Positions 50,158-57,629 of a stretch of 64,000 nt of DNA are shown here, piece by piece. A model generated the notes under the pieces. That model saw nothing but the letters and a program-made list of their open reading frames with translations, did no database searches and had not been told where the DNA came from. This DNA is from UBA2112 sp964596695 (GTDB lineage Bacteria > Patescibacteriota > Saccharimonadia > Saccharimonadales > Saccharimonadaceae), in NCBI GenBank assembly GCA_964596695.1, contig CAZQVE010000001.1, forward strand, positions 62,001 to 126,000. The letters are read 5' to 3'. Position 1 is the first letter of the stretch; each line of letters opens with the position of its first letter. A program made the translations under genes and the position numbers.

Positions 50158-50541
50158 ATGAAAAATCACAATTATCAGAATTTGAGAGACGAAGTACCCC
50201 AATACGCGCTGCCGGCCTACGATGCAGCTATGGAGGAGCTGTGGTACGGAGGCGAAGCAGTCCAAAAAGCCAGCGAAGCGCTCCATGCCGCACAGCAGCG
50301 CGAACTTACGGCGCGCCTCGCAGCAATAGCGCTCGCAACAGAAGCCGGCAAAGCTATTAGTGCAGACAGCCCGGAATATATAGAGCTGCGTCGTGCACAG
50401 GAAGAACTGAATACAGCAAGCAAGCACTACTACGAAGTTATCGACGCCAGAATGAAACTTACGGCACCCGTGGGCATAGCGCTTGAACCGGTGTACCGAG
50501 CAATCGAAGAAGAAAAGCACCGGCAATCTTGGGCTAGTTAA
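50158..50541 (+). CDS. Small helical protein, unknown function
   Basis: A 127-residue protein made almost entirely of predicted amphipathic helices rich in Ala and Glu (EAVQKASEALHAAQQRELTARLAAIALATEAGKAI). No signal peptide or cysteine. Likely a coiled coil. Not recognised. Confidence 0.6.
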   Translation: MKNHNYQNLRDEVPQYALPAYDAAMEELWYGGEAVQKASEALHAAQQRELTARLAAIALATEAGKAISADSPEYIELRRAQEELNTASKHYYEVIDARMKLTAPVGIALEPVYRAIEEEKHRQSWAS

Positions 50542-50613
50542 CCTATTTGTGAAAAAAATCACGCGTAATCAAATAACCATCGCTTACTATAAAAATAAAG
50601 AAAAGGAGGAACT

Positions 50614-50871
50614 ATGAAAGACGATGATGATATTCAACTGCAAAGCTACCAGGACGACCTGGATGCCGACGACAACGCAACTGACCCCCTTATGAACGAA
50701 GAGGACGACGACCCAACCGAAGATTTAGGCGTATCGGCCGAAGAATTCGGCAACGAGCTCGATAAAGAACCTGATGATGTGGGGGCAGACCTCCTTGGCG
50801 ACGACGCCGATATCCGCGACGACCAACGCGAGTATATCGAAGACGTTGACGAAGAGTATTATAACGAGTAA
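50614..50871 (+). CDS. Very acidic small protein
   Basis: An 85-residue protein with AAAGGAGGAACT before the ATG. More than a third of residues are Asp or Glu and there is almost no Lys or Arg, so it is probably disordered. Could be a DNA-mimic, a metal buffer or a regulator; the sequence does not say. Confidence 0.6.
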   Translation: MKDDDDIQLQSYQDDLDADDNATDPLMNEEDDDPTEDLGVSAEEFGNELDKEPDDVGADLLGDDADIRDDQREYIEDVDEEYYNE

Positions 50872-50883
50872 TCAGCGACTACC

Positions 50884-51327
50884 TTAGTCACTTCCGAAAA
50901 GTTCCAATACTTCCTGTCGGCATACGTCACGAATAATCGTAATATCGTAACCGCTATCGTCAGCCAGCGTCTGCGTACCTATCTGACGCGGGCGTAAAAA
51001 CGGCAGGTCATCACGCGAGGCACCGATAATCACGCGCGGAATCTTCGCTTGGAATATAACAGCCGAGCACATAGGGCATGGCTCGTTCGTCGTGTAAATC
51101 GTGCAGTCCGACAGATTGTTCGTGCCGAGTTTTTTGCAGGCGCTATCAACCGCTTCTGTCTCCGCGTGCGCCAATACAGTCTGCAGCTTATCCTCACGAC
51201 ACCTGCCGACGGCTACGATCTCACCATGACGCACCACTACTGCGCCAAACGGTCGTTCACCGTCACGTTTCGCGAGCCCCGCCTGCTCCAAAGCAGCGCG
51301 CATATAGACTTGGTGATTGTCCTCCAT
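50884..51327 (-). CDS. Nucleoside/nucleobase deaminase (CDA superfamily)
   Basis: A 147-residue zinc hydrolase. Zinc and proton-shuttle motifs: HAETEAVDSACKKL and TTNEPCPMCSAVIFQAKIPRVIIG, i.e. HAE...PCxxC, as in guanine deaminase or tRNA adenosine deaminase TadA. The exact substrate is open: the length and NNLSDCTIYTTNEPCPMC fit the guanine/cytosine deaminase side at least as well. The start at 51327 is preferred; TATACT lies 9 bases upstream of it. Confidence 0.88.
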   Translation of the reverse strand: MEDNHQVYMRAALEQAGLAKRDGERPFGAVVVRHGEIVAVGRCREDKLQTVLAHAETEAVDSACKKLGTNNLSDCTIYTTNEPCPMCSAVIFQAKIPRVIIGASRDDLPFLRPRQIGTQTLADDSGYDITIIRDVCRQEVLELFGSD

Positions 51328-51381
51328 AGTAAAAATAGTATACATCTTTTTGTCGTACACCGTGACTCAGAGTCATTTTAT

Positions 51382-51410
51382 TTGACTTTATGTACAAAAT
51401 ACGTCATAAT
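51382..51410 (+). promoter_or_regulatory. Promoter for lipoprotein gene 51446
   Basis: TTGACT (51382-51387), 17-bp spacer, CATAAT (51405-51410). Confidence 0.6.
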
Positions 51411-51445
51411 ATACACTACATTGGTACTCTACAGAAAGGCTCCCA

Positions 51446-51844
51446 GTGTCGAACCTCAATGGTTTCAAGAAGAGCAGCATCGTTGCCGTTGCGAGCCTCT
51501 CGCTCATTTTTGGTTTGTGCGCATGCGGCGACAGCCTTGAGCAGCAGGGGCAGATGCGAGGAGACGCCATCAACTCCTACATCCAACAGGGTGATGACGC
51601 GATGGCGCACGCCTCCAATCCTCGCGAGGTGATGAAGGCCTACGTGAGCACCGTGTGTGATGCCGAAAACCAGTACGGTGCCGATTCGGTCGTGACGCGC
51701 CTGGTTGAACAGGATCTCTCCGTCAAGGTCTACGACGTCATTCGGGAGCGTTTCGACAACGAAAACTCCGGTCTCACTGGCATCCAGCGCCAATACGACC
51801 ACGGCGCCACGTCAATGTGCCGCGTGCTCATGCTCAACTTCTGA
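51446..51844 (+). CDS. Lipoprotein A of a tandem pair
   Basis: A 132-residue lipoprotein with GTG start and AGAAAGG upstream. Signal peptide FKKSSIVAVASLSLIFGLCACGD with lipobox-like GLCAC. The mature part contains AYVSTVCDAENQYGADSVVTRLVEQ, matching KAYCDAENTYGQRSKNLSQVVQ in the next gene. Each of the two has its own promoter and terminator. Function unknown. Confidence 0.75.
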   Translation: MSNLNGFKKSSIVAVASLSLIFGLCACGDSLEQQGQMRGDAINSYIQQGDDAMAHASNPREVMKAYVSTVCDAENQYGADSVVTRLVEQDLSVKVYDVIRERFDNENSGLTGIQRQYDHGATSMCRVLMLNF

Positions 51845-51850
51845 CCGCTC

Positions 51851-51896
51851 AGGGTCGGCCTTCGCTACTTCGGTAGCGGGGGTCGACCCTGTTTTT
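51851..51896 (+). terminator. Terminator after lipoprotein A
   Basis: AGGGTCG (51851-51857) pairs with CGACCCT (51884-51890); an inner CGCTAC/GTAGCG stem (51863-51868, 51873-51878); then GTTTTT. Confidence 0.85.
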
Positions 51897-51910
51897 GTGG
51901 GTGCGTGTAT

Positions 51911-51939
51911 TTGACTTTTACGCATAAAAGTGCTGTAAT
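51911..51939 (+). promoter_or_regulatory. Promoter for lipoprotein gene 51981
   Basis: TTGACT (51911-51916), 17-bp spacer, TGTAAT (51934-51939). Confidence 0.6.
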
Positions 51940-51980
51940 GAGTACATACATGTTGGGCTTTACCGGAAGGATTTTCGCCA

Positions 51981-52508
51981 ATGTCGTTCTTTTCTGGTTT
52001 CAGGAAGAATCACGCAATCGCACTCGTCGGTGCTACTGCCCTGGTGCTGAGCCTCGGGCTCAGTGCATGCAGCAGCGACAGTGACTCGGATATGATTCCG
52101 AAGGATGCACTGGTCGGACTTTCGATCACATCACCGTCGGAGTACATCGAGAATATCAACAACCTCGTCGACGAGGCGAGCGGTGCTGATGAGCTGGAAG
52201 TCGCTGCCGCCAAGGCATACTGCGACGCCGAGAACACGTACGGTCAGCGCAGCAAGAATCTCTCTCAGGTCGTTCAAATGACCGGAGAGCACTTCGCACA
52301 GAAGTACACGGGGTTACTGCAGCATGAAGGCAAACGTGCTCCGGACGGATGGTGGGGACTTCTCAGCGCTTTGAACATGGCGGCGGTATACAATCAGCCG
52401 AGCAAAATCCTCAACGACCCGTTCGATGACGAGCGAGCGGCGTGGGAGAAGAGCTCGTTCTGTGCCGTCGCTGAGTCTCAGGTGCCGTCTTCGATACCCG
52501 TGCAATAA
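51981..52508 (+). CDS. Lipoprotein B of a tandem pair
   Basis: A 175-residue lipoprotein. Signal peptide FRKNHAIALVGATALVLSLGLSAC with lipobox LSAC; acidic/Ser linker SSDSDSD; helical mature part with the CDAENTYG motif shared with 51446-51844, so the two probably arose by duplication. GGAAGG lies 12 bases upstream of the ATG. Function unknown. Confidence 0.75.
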   Translation: MSFFSGFRKNHAIALVGATALVLSLGLSACSSDSDSDMIPKDALVGLSITSPSEYIENINNLVDEASGADELEVAAAKAYCDAENTYGQRSKNLSQVVQMTGEHFAQKYTGLLQHEGKRAPDGWWGLLSALNMAAVYNQPSKILNDPFDDERAAWEKSSFCAVAESQVPSSIPVQ

Positions 52509-52552
52509 ACCGCCCCGCGGTATCCGCTGCAACTTCCAGATAAACCACAACA

Positions 52553-52591
52553 GGCCGGTCTCCGCTACTACGGTAGCGGAGACCGGCCTTT
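52553..52591 (+). terminator. Terminator after lipoprotein B
   Basis: A 16-bp perfect stem (52553-52568 with 52573-52588) with a 4-base loop, followed by TTT. The apical CCGCTAC/GTAGCGG part repeats that of the terminator at 51851. Confidence 0.85.
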
Positions 52592-52626
52592 CCACTTGCT
52601 TCGCTCGTGTGTTTGACAACAAGTGC

Positions 52627-52632
52627 TATACT
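52627..52632 (+). promoter_or_regulatory. Extended -10 of the GH38 gene
   Basis: TGC-TATACT at 52624-52632, with TTGACA at 52613-52618 too close to act as its -35; an alternative -10 further on is poor. Confidence 0.45.
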
Positions 52633-52659
52633 TACATACACATCAGGAGGGTAAGCATT

Positions 52660-55392
52660 ATGAGCGAACTTGAACCTATCAATCCCGAACTGCTGAAGTG
52701 GTATCAGGAAAAAGACGAAGTTATCTTTGACGTCGTACCGCATAGTCACCTGGACTACGCGTGGTACCGCGACCGAGAATCGTCTAAGATGCGCGAAATC
52801 GAAGCGTTCGTCAAGACCGTCAAAGTCGACCGGTTCACGCTGGAGCAGATGATTACCGCCAAGGAATTCGTCGAAGTTCTCAATCGTATGATTGCCAATG
52901 GCAACGATAAGGCTGTTTTGTTGAAAGAGGATCTGCTCAGAATGATTGCCAAGGGCAAAATGGAGCTTATTGGCATGTATATGCAGCCGGATGTCTTCCT
53001 TAGCCCACAGGAGCTGGAGTTTTGGAACTTTGAGTTCGGTGAAAAGACGGCTCGCGAACTGGGTGGCATACCATCGATTGATAAATACTTGCCCGACTCG
53101 TTCGGTCAGCATGAGTACGCAGCAATGATTGCAGTTCACGCAGGCAAGCGGGCGATAATCTCGATGCGCGGCTTTGAGCATGACTGGCCGGTCTTTATCT
53201 CAGAGAGCCCAGACGGCAGCCGGATCCCAACCATCATGATTCCGGGTGGCTATGCCAATGCCGGTCATCTAACCCACACGGGCGTTGAGCGCGATTCCGT
53301 GTCACCTGAAAAGTATTATGAAATGCAAGTCGACACGGCGACGCTGGCCGTGCGCTCTCTTATGAATCGTCATGGTAATCGCTACAAACAGATTGACTTG
53401 CCACACATGCTGCTGATGAACGGCAACGACTTTACACAGCCCGACCAAGACCTGCCCGAAGTGCTCGAGGGTGTACAGGCAAGAATCCGCAAAGACCTGA
53501 AGATAAAGAATTTCCAGATCAGGTCAAGCTCGCTCGGCCGCTATGTCGACCTTGCTCTGAAAACTACGGATATCGATAGGCTGCCGATATACAAGGGCGA
53601 GATGCGCCACGGCAAAGAACATCCGGTATTGCGTGGTATCGACTCGGCGCGTATGTACTTGAAGCAGCGCATGCACGAAGTCGAAACACGGATTTATGAC
53701 GCTGGCGTGCTCGCCTCGTTGCTTGCGCTCGCTGATAAGAAAAACTTGATTAATTACGAAAAAACCGATCATGAACCATGGCAGCAAAACGAAGCGTATC
53801 TCCGCGCAATCGAACAGATCCTGCCTGTCGGCTCGCACGATACGATATCGGGCTGCGGTTCCGATGACGCGTATCCTTTGCCGCTTTCGCTCATGACCGG
53901 GGCGTACAACTCCGCCAACCAGGCTGCCCGTAATTCCATAGCAGCACTTGCAAATCGAAATGACACGTATGGCGCATGGCAACATAAAGAACACAGCCAG
54001 ACATTCGCGAACCTTCTGCCCTACGACCGCACCGCGCTTGTCGAAATACCGATGCAAGGCGATTTGGAACATGACAGGGGACTAAAAGCGATTGTGACCT
54101 ATGCCGACGGCAAAGAGGCTGAATATCCGGCGCAGATCGTGCAAAAAGTCGACAGCCGCTACGCCGTCTGTGCGCTGCCAATGACGAGTATGAGTTCGGT
54201 ACAGGTTCGCCTAGAGCAGACCGAGGACAAACCATACGAAAAACATTCGCCCGAGATACACTCGTTCGAAACCGACCTGTATACCGTCGATGTTCTGCCG
54301 AACGGCGAACTGGTCATTCATGATAAACGTACCGGTTCGCATATGAAGGGTCTGGTATTCGAAGACCAGGGTGATCGAGGCGACGAATACACCTTCTGTC
54401 CTGCTGACAACGACGTTGTACGCACGACGCTGGACAGCGCGGCTACCGTGACCGTCGTGAATGACGGACCGGTCTTTACAGACATCGAGATTGCAACCAG
54501 CATGGACATACCAGAAGGTCTTGATGCTATACAAGGTGCGGATCGCGCAGCTCGAACCCGTTCCGAAACTACGGTAACGGTGCCGATTACGACGCGCGTG
54601 CGTTTGTTCAAAGACAAAACAATCGACCGTATCGAATTCACCACGACAATCAACAACACCGCCCGCGACCATCGTATGCGCGTGCTGTTTGACGCGCCAA
54701 ACGCCGCTGATACAGTGCGCGCCAAGGAGCCCTATGGCATGACGACACGTACGGCGGTACCGATTTCCGGCGGTGAAGGTTGGGTAGAGCCACTACCGGT
54801 GGCAACCAGCCATAACCAGGGTATTGTGACGGCAGGTGACCTCGCACTCTTTAACCGGGGGCTGGCTGAATACGAAGCCTTGGCCGACGAAGACGGTATA
54901 ATCAATCAGATTGCTCTGACGAACTTCCGCAGCGTTGGCTTCTTGAGCCGTGGCGATGAGGGTAGTGAGCTACAGACCCGACCAGGCTGGGCGGGGCCAG
55001 GCTATGCCACGCCGGACGCGCAGATGATTGGTAAGCATACGTTTGAATTTGCTGTTAGCTTCAATGGTCAGCGTAGTGCGGGCGATGTTATCGCGCAGTC
55101 TAAAGATTACTTCCATCAGGCCGAACAGGGCTTTGCCGGTGCGAATATCAACGATTTGCTTAGTGTTGAAATGTCGCGCAACGTCGAGATGTCGACATTG
55201 CGCCCGACGAGTGATAACGAAGCCGTTCTCGTCCGCTTCTCTAATCCGGATGACGAACCAGCAACCATCAAACTTGGTGGCAAGTTTGCCAGTGCGGTTA
55301 AGTGCGCGTACGACGGCAAACCGCTCGAAGACACAGAAGACATGCACGAATTTGAACTGCCGCGCGGCATGGTCACCGTCCGGCTAAGTTAG
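52660..55392 (+). CDS. Glycoside hydrolase family 38 alpha-mannosidase
   Basis: A 910-residue enzyme with AGGAGGG before the ATG; the longer open frame from 52426 runs through a terminator and is rejected. The N-terminal catalytic domain has VVPHSHLDYAWYRDRE (zinc ligands His28 and Asp32), LPDSFGQHEYAAMI carrying the likely nucleophile Asp and QP-type substrate residues, and GFEHDWPVFISESPDGSRI. The C-terminal half is the GH38 beta-sandwich. GH38 enzymes cleave alpha-mannosides with retention. No signal peptide, so it probably acts on imported oligosaccharides. Confidence 0.87.
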   Translation: MSELEPINPELLKWYQEKDEVIFDVVPHSHLDYAWYRDRESSKMREIEAFVKTVKVDRFTLEQMITAKEFVEVLNRMIANGNDKAVLLKEDLLRMIAKGKMELIGMYMQPDVFLSPQELEFWNFEFGEKTARELGGIPSIDKYLPDSFGQHEYAAMIAVHAGKRAIISMRGFEHDWPVFISESPDGSRIPTIMIPGGYANAGHLTHTGVERDSVSPEKYYEMQVDTATLAVRSLMNRHGNRYKQIDLPHMLLMNGNDFTQPDQDLPEVLEGVQARIRKDLKIKNFQIRSSSLGRYVDLALKTTDIDRLPIYKGEMRHGKEHPVLRGIDSARMYLKQRMHEVETRIYDAGVLASLLALADKKNLINYEKTDHEPWQQNEAYLRAIEQILPVGSHDTISGCGSDDAYPLPLSLMTGAYNSANQAARNSIAALANRNDTYGAWQHKEHSQTFANLLPYDRTALVEIPMQGDLEHDRGLKAIVTYADGKEAEYPAQIVQKVDSRYAVCALPMTSMSSVQVRLEQTEDKPYEKHSPEIHSFETDLYTVDVLPNGELVIHDKRTGSHMKGLVFEDQGDRGDEYTFCPADNDVVRTTLDSAATVTVVNDGPVFTDIEIATSMDIPEGLDAIQGADRAARTRSETTVTVPITTRVRLFKDKTIDRIEFTTTINNTARDHRMRVLFDAPNAADTVRAKEPYGMTTRTAVPISGGEGWVEPLPVATSHNQGIVTAGDLALFNRGLAEYEALADEDGIINQIALTNFRSVGFLSRGDEGSELQTRPGWAGPGYATPDAQMIGKHTFEFAVSFNGQRSAGDVIAQSKDYFHQAEQGFAGANINDLLSVEMSRNVEMSTLRPTSDNEAVLVRFSNPDDEPATIKLGGKFASAVKCAYDGKPLEDTEDMHEFELPRGMVTVRLS

Positions 55393-55413
55393 CTGAGTGT
55401 TCTCAATACGGTC

Positions 55414-55962
55414 TTATTGAGTGCCTCGTATCTTTTCGACGAACAAGCGGATGGCTTTTTGCCGGTGGCTTAGCGAGTTCTTCTTGCTTTCGTCCATTTC
55501 CGCGTACGTGAGCGTCTCGCCTTCCGGTACGAACGTCACGTCGAAGCCAAAGCCGTCGTCACCCCTCGGCGCCACGACCGTACCCGGTACGTCACCCCGT
55601 ACCGTTACGAGCTCTTCGCCGTCATAGTAGGCGATAGAGCACGATACGACGGCTTTTTCACCTTCCGCGCCCGCCAGCTTATATAGCGCTGCGCTGTCCA
55701 TTTGCTTGAGAAAAAATTTAATAAAAGGGCCGGGGAGTCCGCCAAGTTTCTCCAAACCCGCCGACACATCCTCGACCACCACCGGCTCACCTGTCGCCTC
55801 ATACGCCCGTCTCGCCTTGTCCGTCACGATTTCTTCAGGATCGGCACTCTGAATCTCGGGCAAGTCTATATCCATGCTGTCAATCTGTATATCATCAGGC
55901 AAGATCGCCCGCCATTCACGCAGTTTATTGGGATTTCCTGTCACCAGATATATTTTCTTCAT
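55414..55962 (-). CDS. XTP/dITP diphosphatase-like (Ham1/RdgB family)
   Basis: A 182-residue pyrophosphatase of the Ham1 fold that removes non-canonical purine NTPs. Seen: YLVTGNPNKLREW, EIQSADPEEIVTDKARRAYEATGEPVVVEDVSAGLEKLGGLPGPFIKFFL, and GFGFDVTFVPEG with MDESKKNSLSHRQKAI. Slightly diverged: usual VVADDSGL reads VVVEDVSAGL. TATACT (minus strand 55969-55974) with TTTAGA at -35 ends 6 bases before the ATG, so the message is probably leaderless. Confidence 0.9.
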   Translation of the reverse strand: MKKIYLVTGNPNKLREWRAILPDDIQIDSMDIDLPEIQSADPEEIVTDKARRAYEATGEPVVVEDVSAGLEKLGGLPGPFIKFFLKQMDSAALYKLAGAEGEKAVVSCSIAYYDGEELVTVRGDVPGTVVAPRGDDGFGFDVTFVPEGETLTYAEMDESKKNSLSHRQKAIRLFVEKIRGTQ

Positions 55963-55968
55963 TTCTTA

Positions 55969-55997
55969 AGTATAACCCGACAAGGGTATCGTCTAAA
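55969..55997 (-). promoter_or_regulatory. Promoter of Ham1-like gene, leaderless type
   Basis: TTTAGA (minus strand 55992-55997), 17-bp spacer, TATACT (55969-55974), 6 bases to ATG. Confidence 0.6.
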
Positions 55998-56114
55998 GCC
56001 TCCTCCGTTCACCCGCTTAAGAAAATGCCTCGCGCTTTCCTTCGCTTCGTTCTCTGCGCGAACTTGGGACTATTTCGTCTTCGACAAAAGTCCCAAGTTC
56101 AACCTCAATATAGC

Positions 56115-56157
56115 ACCAAGATAAAACCCCCACGCTAGGTGAGGGATTTATCTTGGT
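56115..56157 (-). terminator. Terminator of tRNA-Met, partly formed by the tRNA 3' end
   Basis: CCCTCAC and GTGGGGG pair, followed on the minus strand by TTTTATCTT. An outer 11-bp perfect repeat (56115-56125 with 56147-56157) includes the encoded ACCA of the tRNA. Confidence 0.7.
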
Positions 56158-56230
56158 AGCACCGACAAGGATTGAACTTGTGACCTCAGGCTTATGAGTC
56201 CTGCGCTCTAACCAGCTGAGCTACGGTGCC
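56154..56230 (-). tRNA. tRNA-Met (anticodon CAT), CCA encoded
   Basis: Cloverleaf on the minus strand: acceptor GGCACCG paired with CGGTGCT (G1 opposite U72), D arm GCTC-AGCTGGTTA-GAGC, anticodon loop CTCATAA, variable AGGTC, T arm ACAAG-TTCAATC-CTTGT, discriminator A and encoded CCA. The last anticodon-stem pair is A:G. The G1:U72 end argues against an initiator; an Ile tRNA with CAT that TilS would modify cannot be excluded from sequence alone. Confidence 0.92.
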
Positions 56231-56318
56231 GCATCGGCCGGACGAATAAATTCGCCCTGGCGCAAACGACAATTACGTCGATAGCACAGTTGATTGTAAC
56301 AGATACGGGATGTTTTTT

Positions 56319-56468
56319 CTACTGTTCAGCGGCGTCGACAACTGCTTCGCGACGAGAAAGAAACGCACGTAGTTCACTATCTGTTCGTGGGCGGTTCCAA
56401 GTAGCGAGACTAATTGCTTTGAACGCCTCCTCAAATTCAACTACTTTGGTAGATAGGATTTTTGTCAT
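56319..56468 (-). CDS. 49-residue protein, unknown function
   Basis: ATG at 56466-56468 with AAAGGAA 12 bases upstream; the longer in-frame start at 56552 lacks a ribosome site. Helical, charged sequence (MTKILSTKVVEFEEAFKAIS...). Divergent to 56600-57334. Not recognised. Confidence 0.45.
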   Translation of the reverse strand: MTKILSTKVVEFEEAFKAISLATWNRPRTDSELRAFLSRREAVVDAAEQ

Positions 56469-56599
56469 TGTGGTGGATTCCTTTTTGTTTTGTATGAATG
56501 GCTTGTTATTAAGATAGCATAAACGGTACAAATATGCAATAGCTTTTTGCAAAAATCGTACCTCTTATGGTAAAATATCGTAAAAGGCTCAACATAAAT

Positions 56600-57334
56600 A
56601 TGACACATTTTGATCTGATAAGTTCGCTCGCTATCGTCCTCCTGGCGGCGGTATGCCAAGCCGGATTCCATCTGAGCGTCAGTATGTTGACGCTGCTAAG
56701 CGGTCATGCGCTTGGCCGTAAGACCGCTCACCTACGCCTTATGCACCTCGTGGGAGGCTTTATCTTCGGTAGTGGCGTCATGACCGTACTACTCCTATCG
56801 ACTATCGCCTTCGTCCTGGATACCCTCGTGCCCACCCGTACGCCGCTGCTCGTTTGGGCCGTCTTCGCAGGCGGTGTCGTGGGCGTCGGGTTATCGGTAT
56901 GGCTTTTTTACTTCCGCCGCGAATCGGGGACATCGCTCTGGGTACCACGAGGCTTCACCCGCTTTCTCGGTGACCGAGCCAAAGCGACCAAGAGCGCCAG
57001 CGAGGCGTTCGGCCTCGGTCTCACTAGTATCGCAGCGGAACTATTGTTCGTATTCGCGCCAATCGCGGTAGCCGCGCTCATCTTGATCCAGCTATCGCCT
57101 GGCTGGCAGCTCGTAGGCGTCTTCCTCTATGCTGGCGTCTCGTTGCTGCCGCTTTTGATCGTCGGCTTGCTGATCGGCGGTGGGCATAAGTTGAGCGAAA
57201 TCCAGCGTTGGCGCGAGTCAAACAAGAACTTCTTGCAATTTGCTGCTGGCAGCGGCCTGCTTATCCTCGGCGCGTACGTCTATGTTGAGCGCGTCCTGAC
57301 CGTCGCCGTCGCTGGCACGCTGGGGGTACAGTAA
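56600..57334 (+). CDS. Six-helix membrane protein, first gene of a flavoprotein operon
   Basis: A 244-residue protein from the ATG at 56600 (AAAAGG upstream). Six hydrophobic segments (about 6-34, 49-72, 82-105, 136-165, 170-195, 215-235). Landmarks: AVCQAGFHLSVSMLTLLSGHALG and the symmetrical GLGLTSIAAELLFVFAPIAVAAL, suggesting two related three-helix halves as in LysE or DsbD-type transporters. Only one Cys, so no thiol relay. The next gene starts on its stop codon (TAATG). Confidence 0.75.
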   Translation: MTHFDLISSLAIVLLAAVCQAGFHLSVSMLTLLSGHALGRKTAHLRLMHLVGGFIFGSGVMTVLLLSTIAFVLDTLVPTRTPLLVWAVFAGGVVGVGLSVWLFYFRRESGTSLWVPRGFTRFLGDRAKATKSASEAFGLGLTSIAAELLFVFAPIAVAALILIQLSPGWQLVGVFLYAGVSLLPLLIVGLLIGGGHKLSEIQRWRESNKNFLQFAAGSGLLILGAYVYVERVLTVAVAGTLGVQ

Positions 57335-57618
57335 TGGGACTGGCTATAGATGTCGTGAAACGTTCCGGTCGACGCCCCACTGAAGCGTTTGATCGCGATA
57401 AACTACTGCATAGTATTCGTGCCGCTTGCCTGAGTGTCCGCAGTCCGGAAGGCGAGGCTGAATCAACCGCCAACAATGTTACCGACGCCGTCGTGCTATG
57501 GTGCGAGGCCAAGCCGGCCGTTACGAGCCACGATATACGGCGACTGGCCAGCGCACATCTGCATCGTTATCACCCTGAAGCCGCGTATTTTTATCGGCAA
57601 CACCGTATCATAATCTAA
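57334..57618 (+). CDS. Stand-alone ATP-cone domain protein
   Basis: A 94-residue protein matching the nucleotide-binding ATP cone of ribonucleotide reductases and NrdR: VVKRSGRRPTEAFDRDKLLHSIRAACLSV and VTSHDIRRLASAHLHRYHPEAAYFYRQHR. No zinc ribbon (so not NrdR) and no reductase domain. Translationally coupled to the membrane protein upstream and 11 bases before the flavoprotein gene, so it may sense ATP/dATP for that unit. Confidence 0.8.
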   Translation: MGLAIDVVKRSGRRPTEAFDRDKLLHSIRAACLSVRSPEGEAESTANNVTDAVVLWCEAKPAVTSHDIRRLASAHLHRYHPEAAYFYRQHRIII

Positions 57619-57629
57619 GGAGCTCCACC

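Noticed and set aside
51842..51844. Alternative genetic code (TGA as glycine)
   Set aside because: TGA ends this lipoprotein gene just before a terminator and other genes likewise; conserved proteins read through no TGA.
52411..53181. 256-codon open frame on the minus strand
   Set aside because: Antisense to the GH38 catalytic domain and crosses a terminator.
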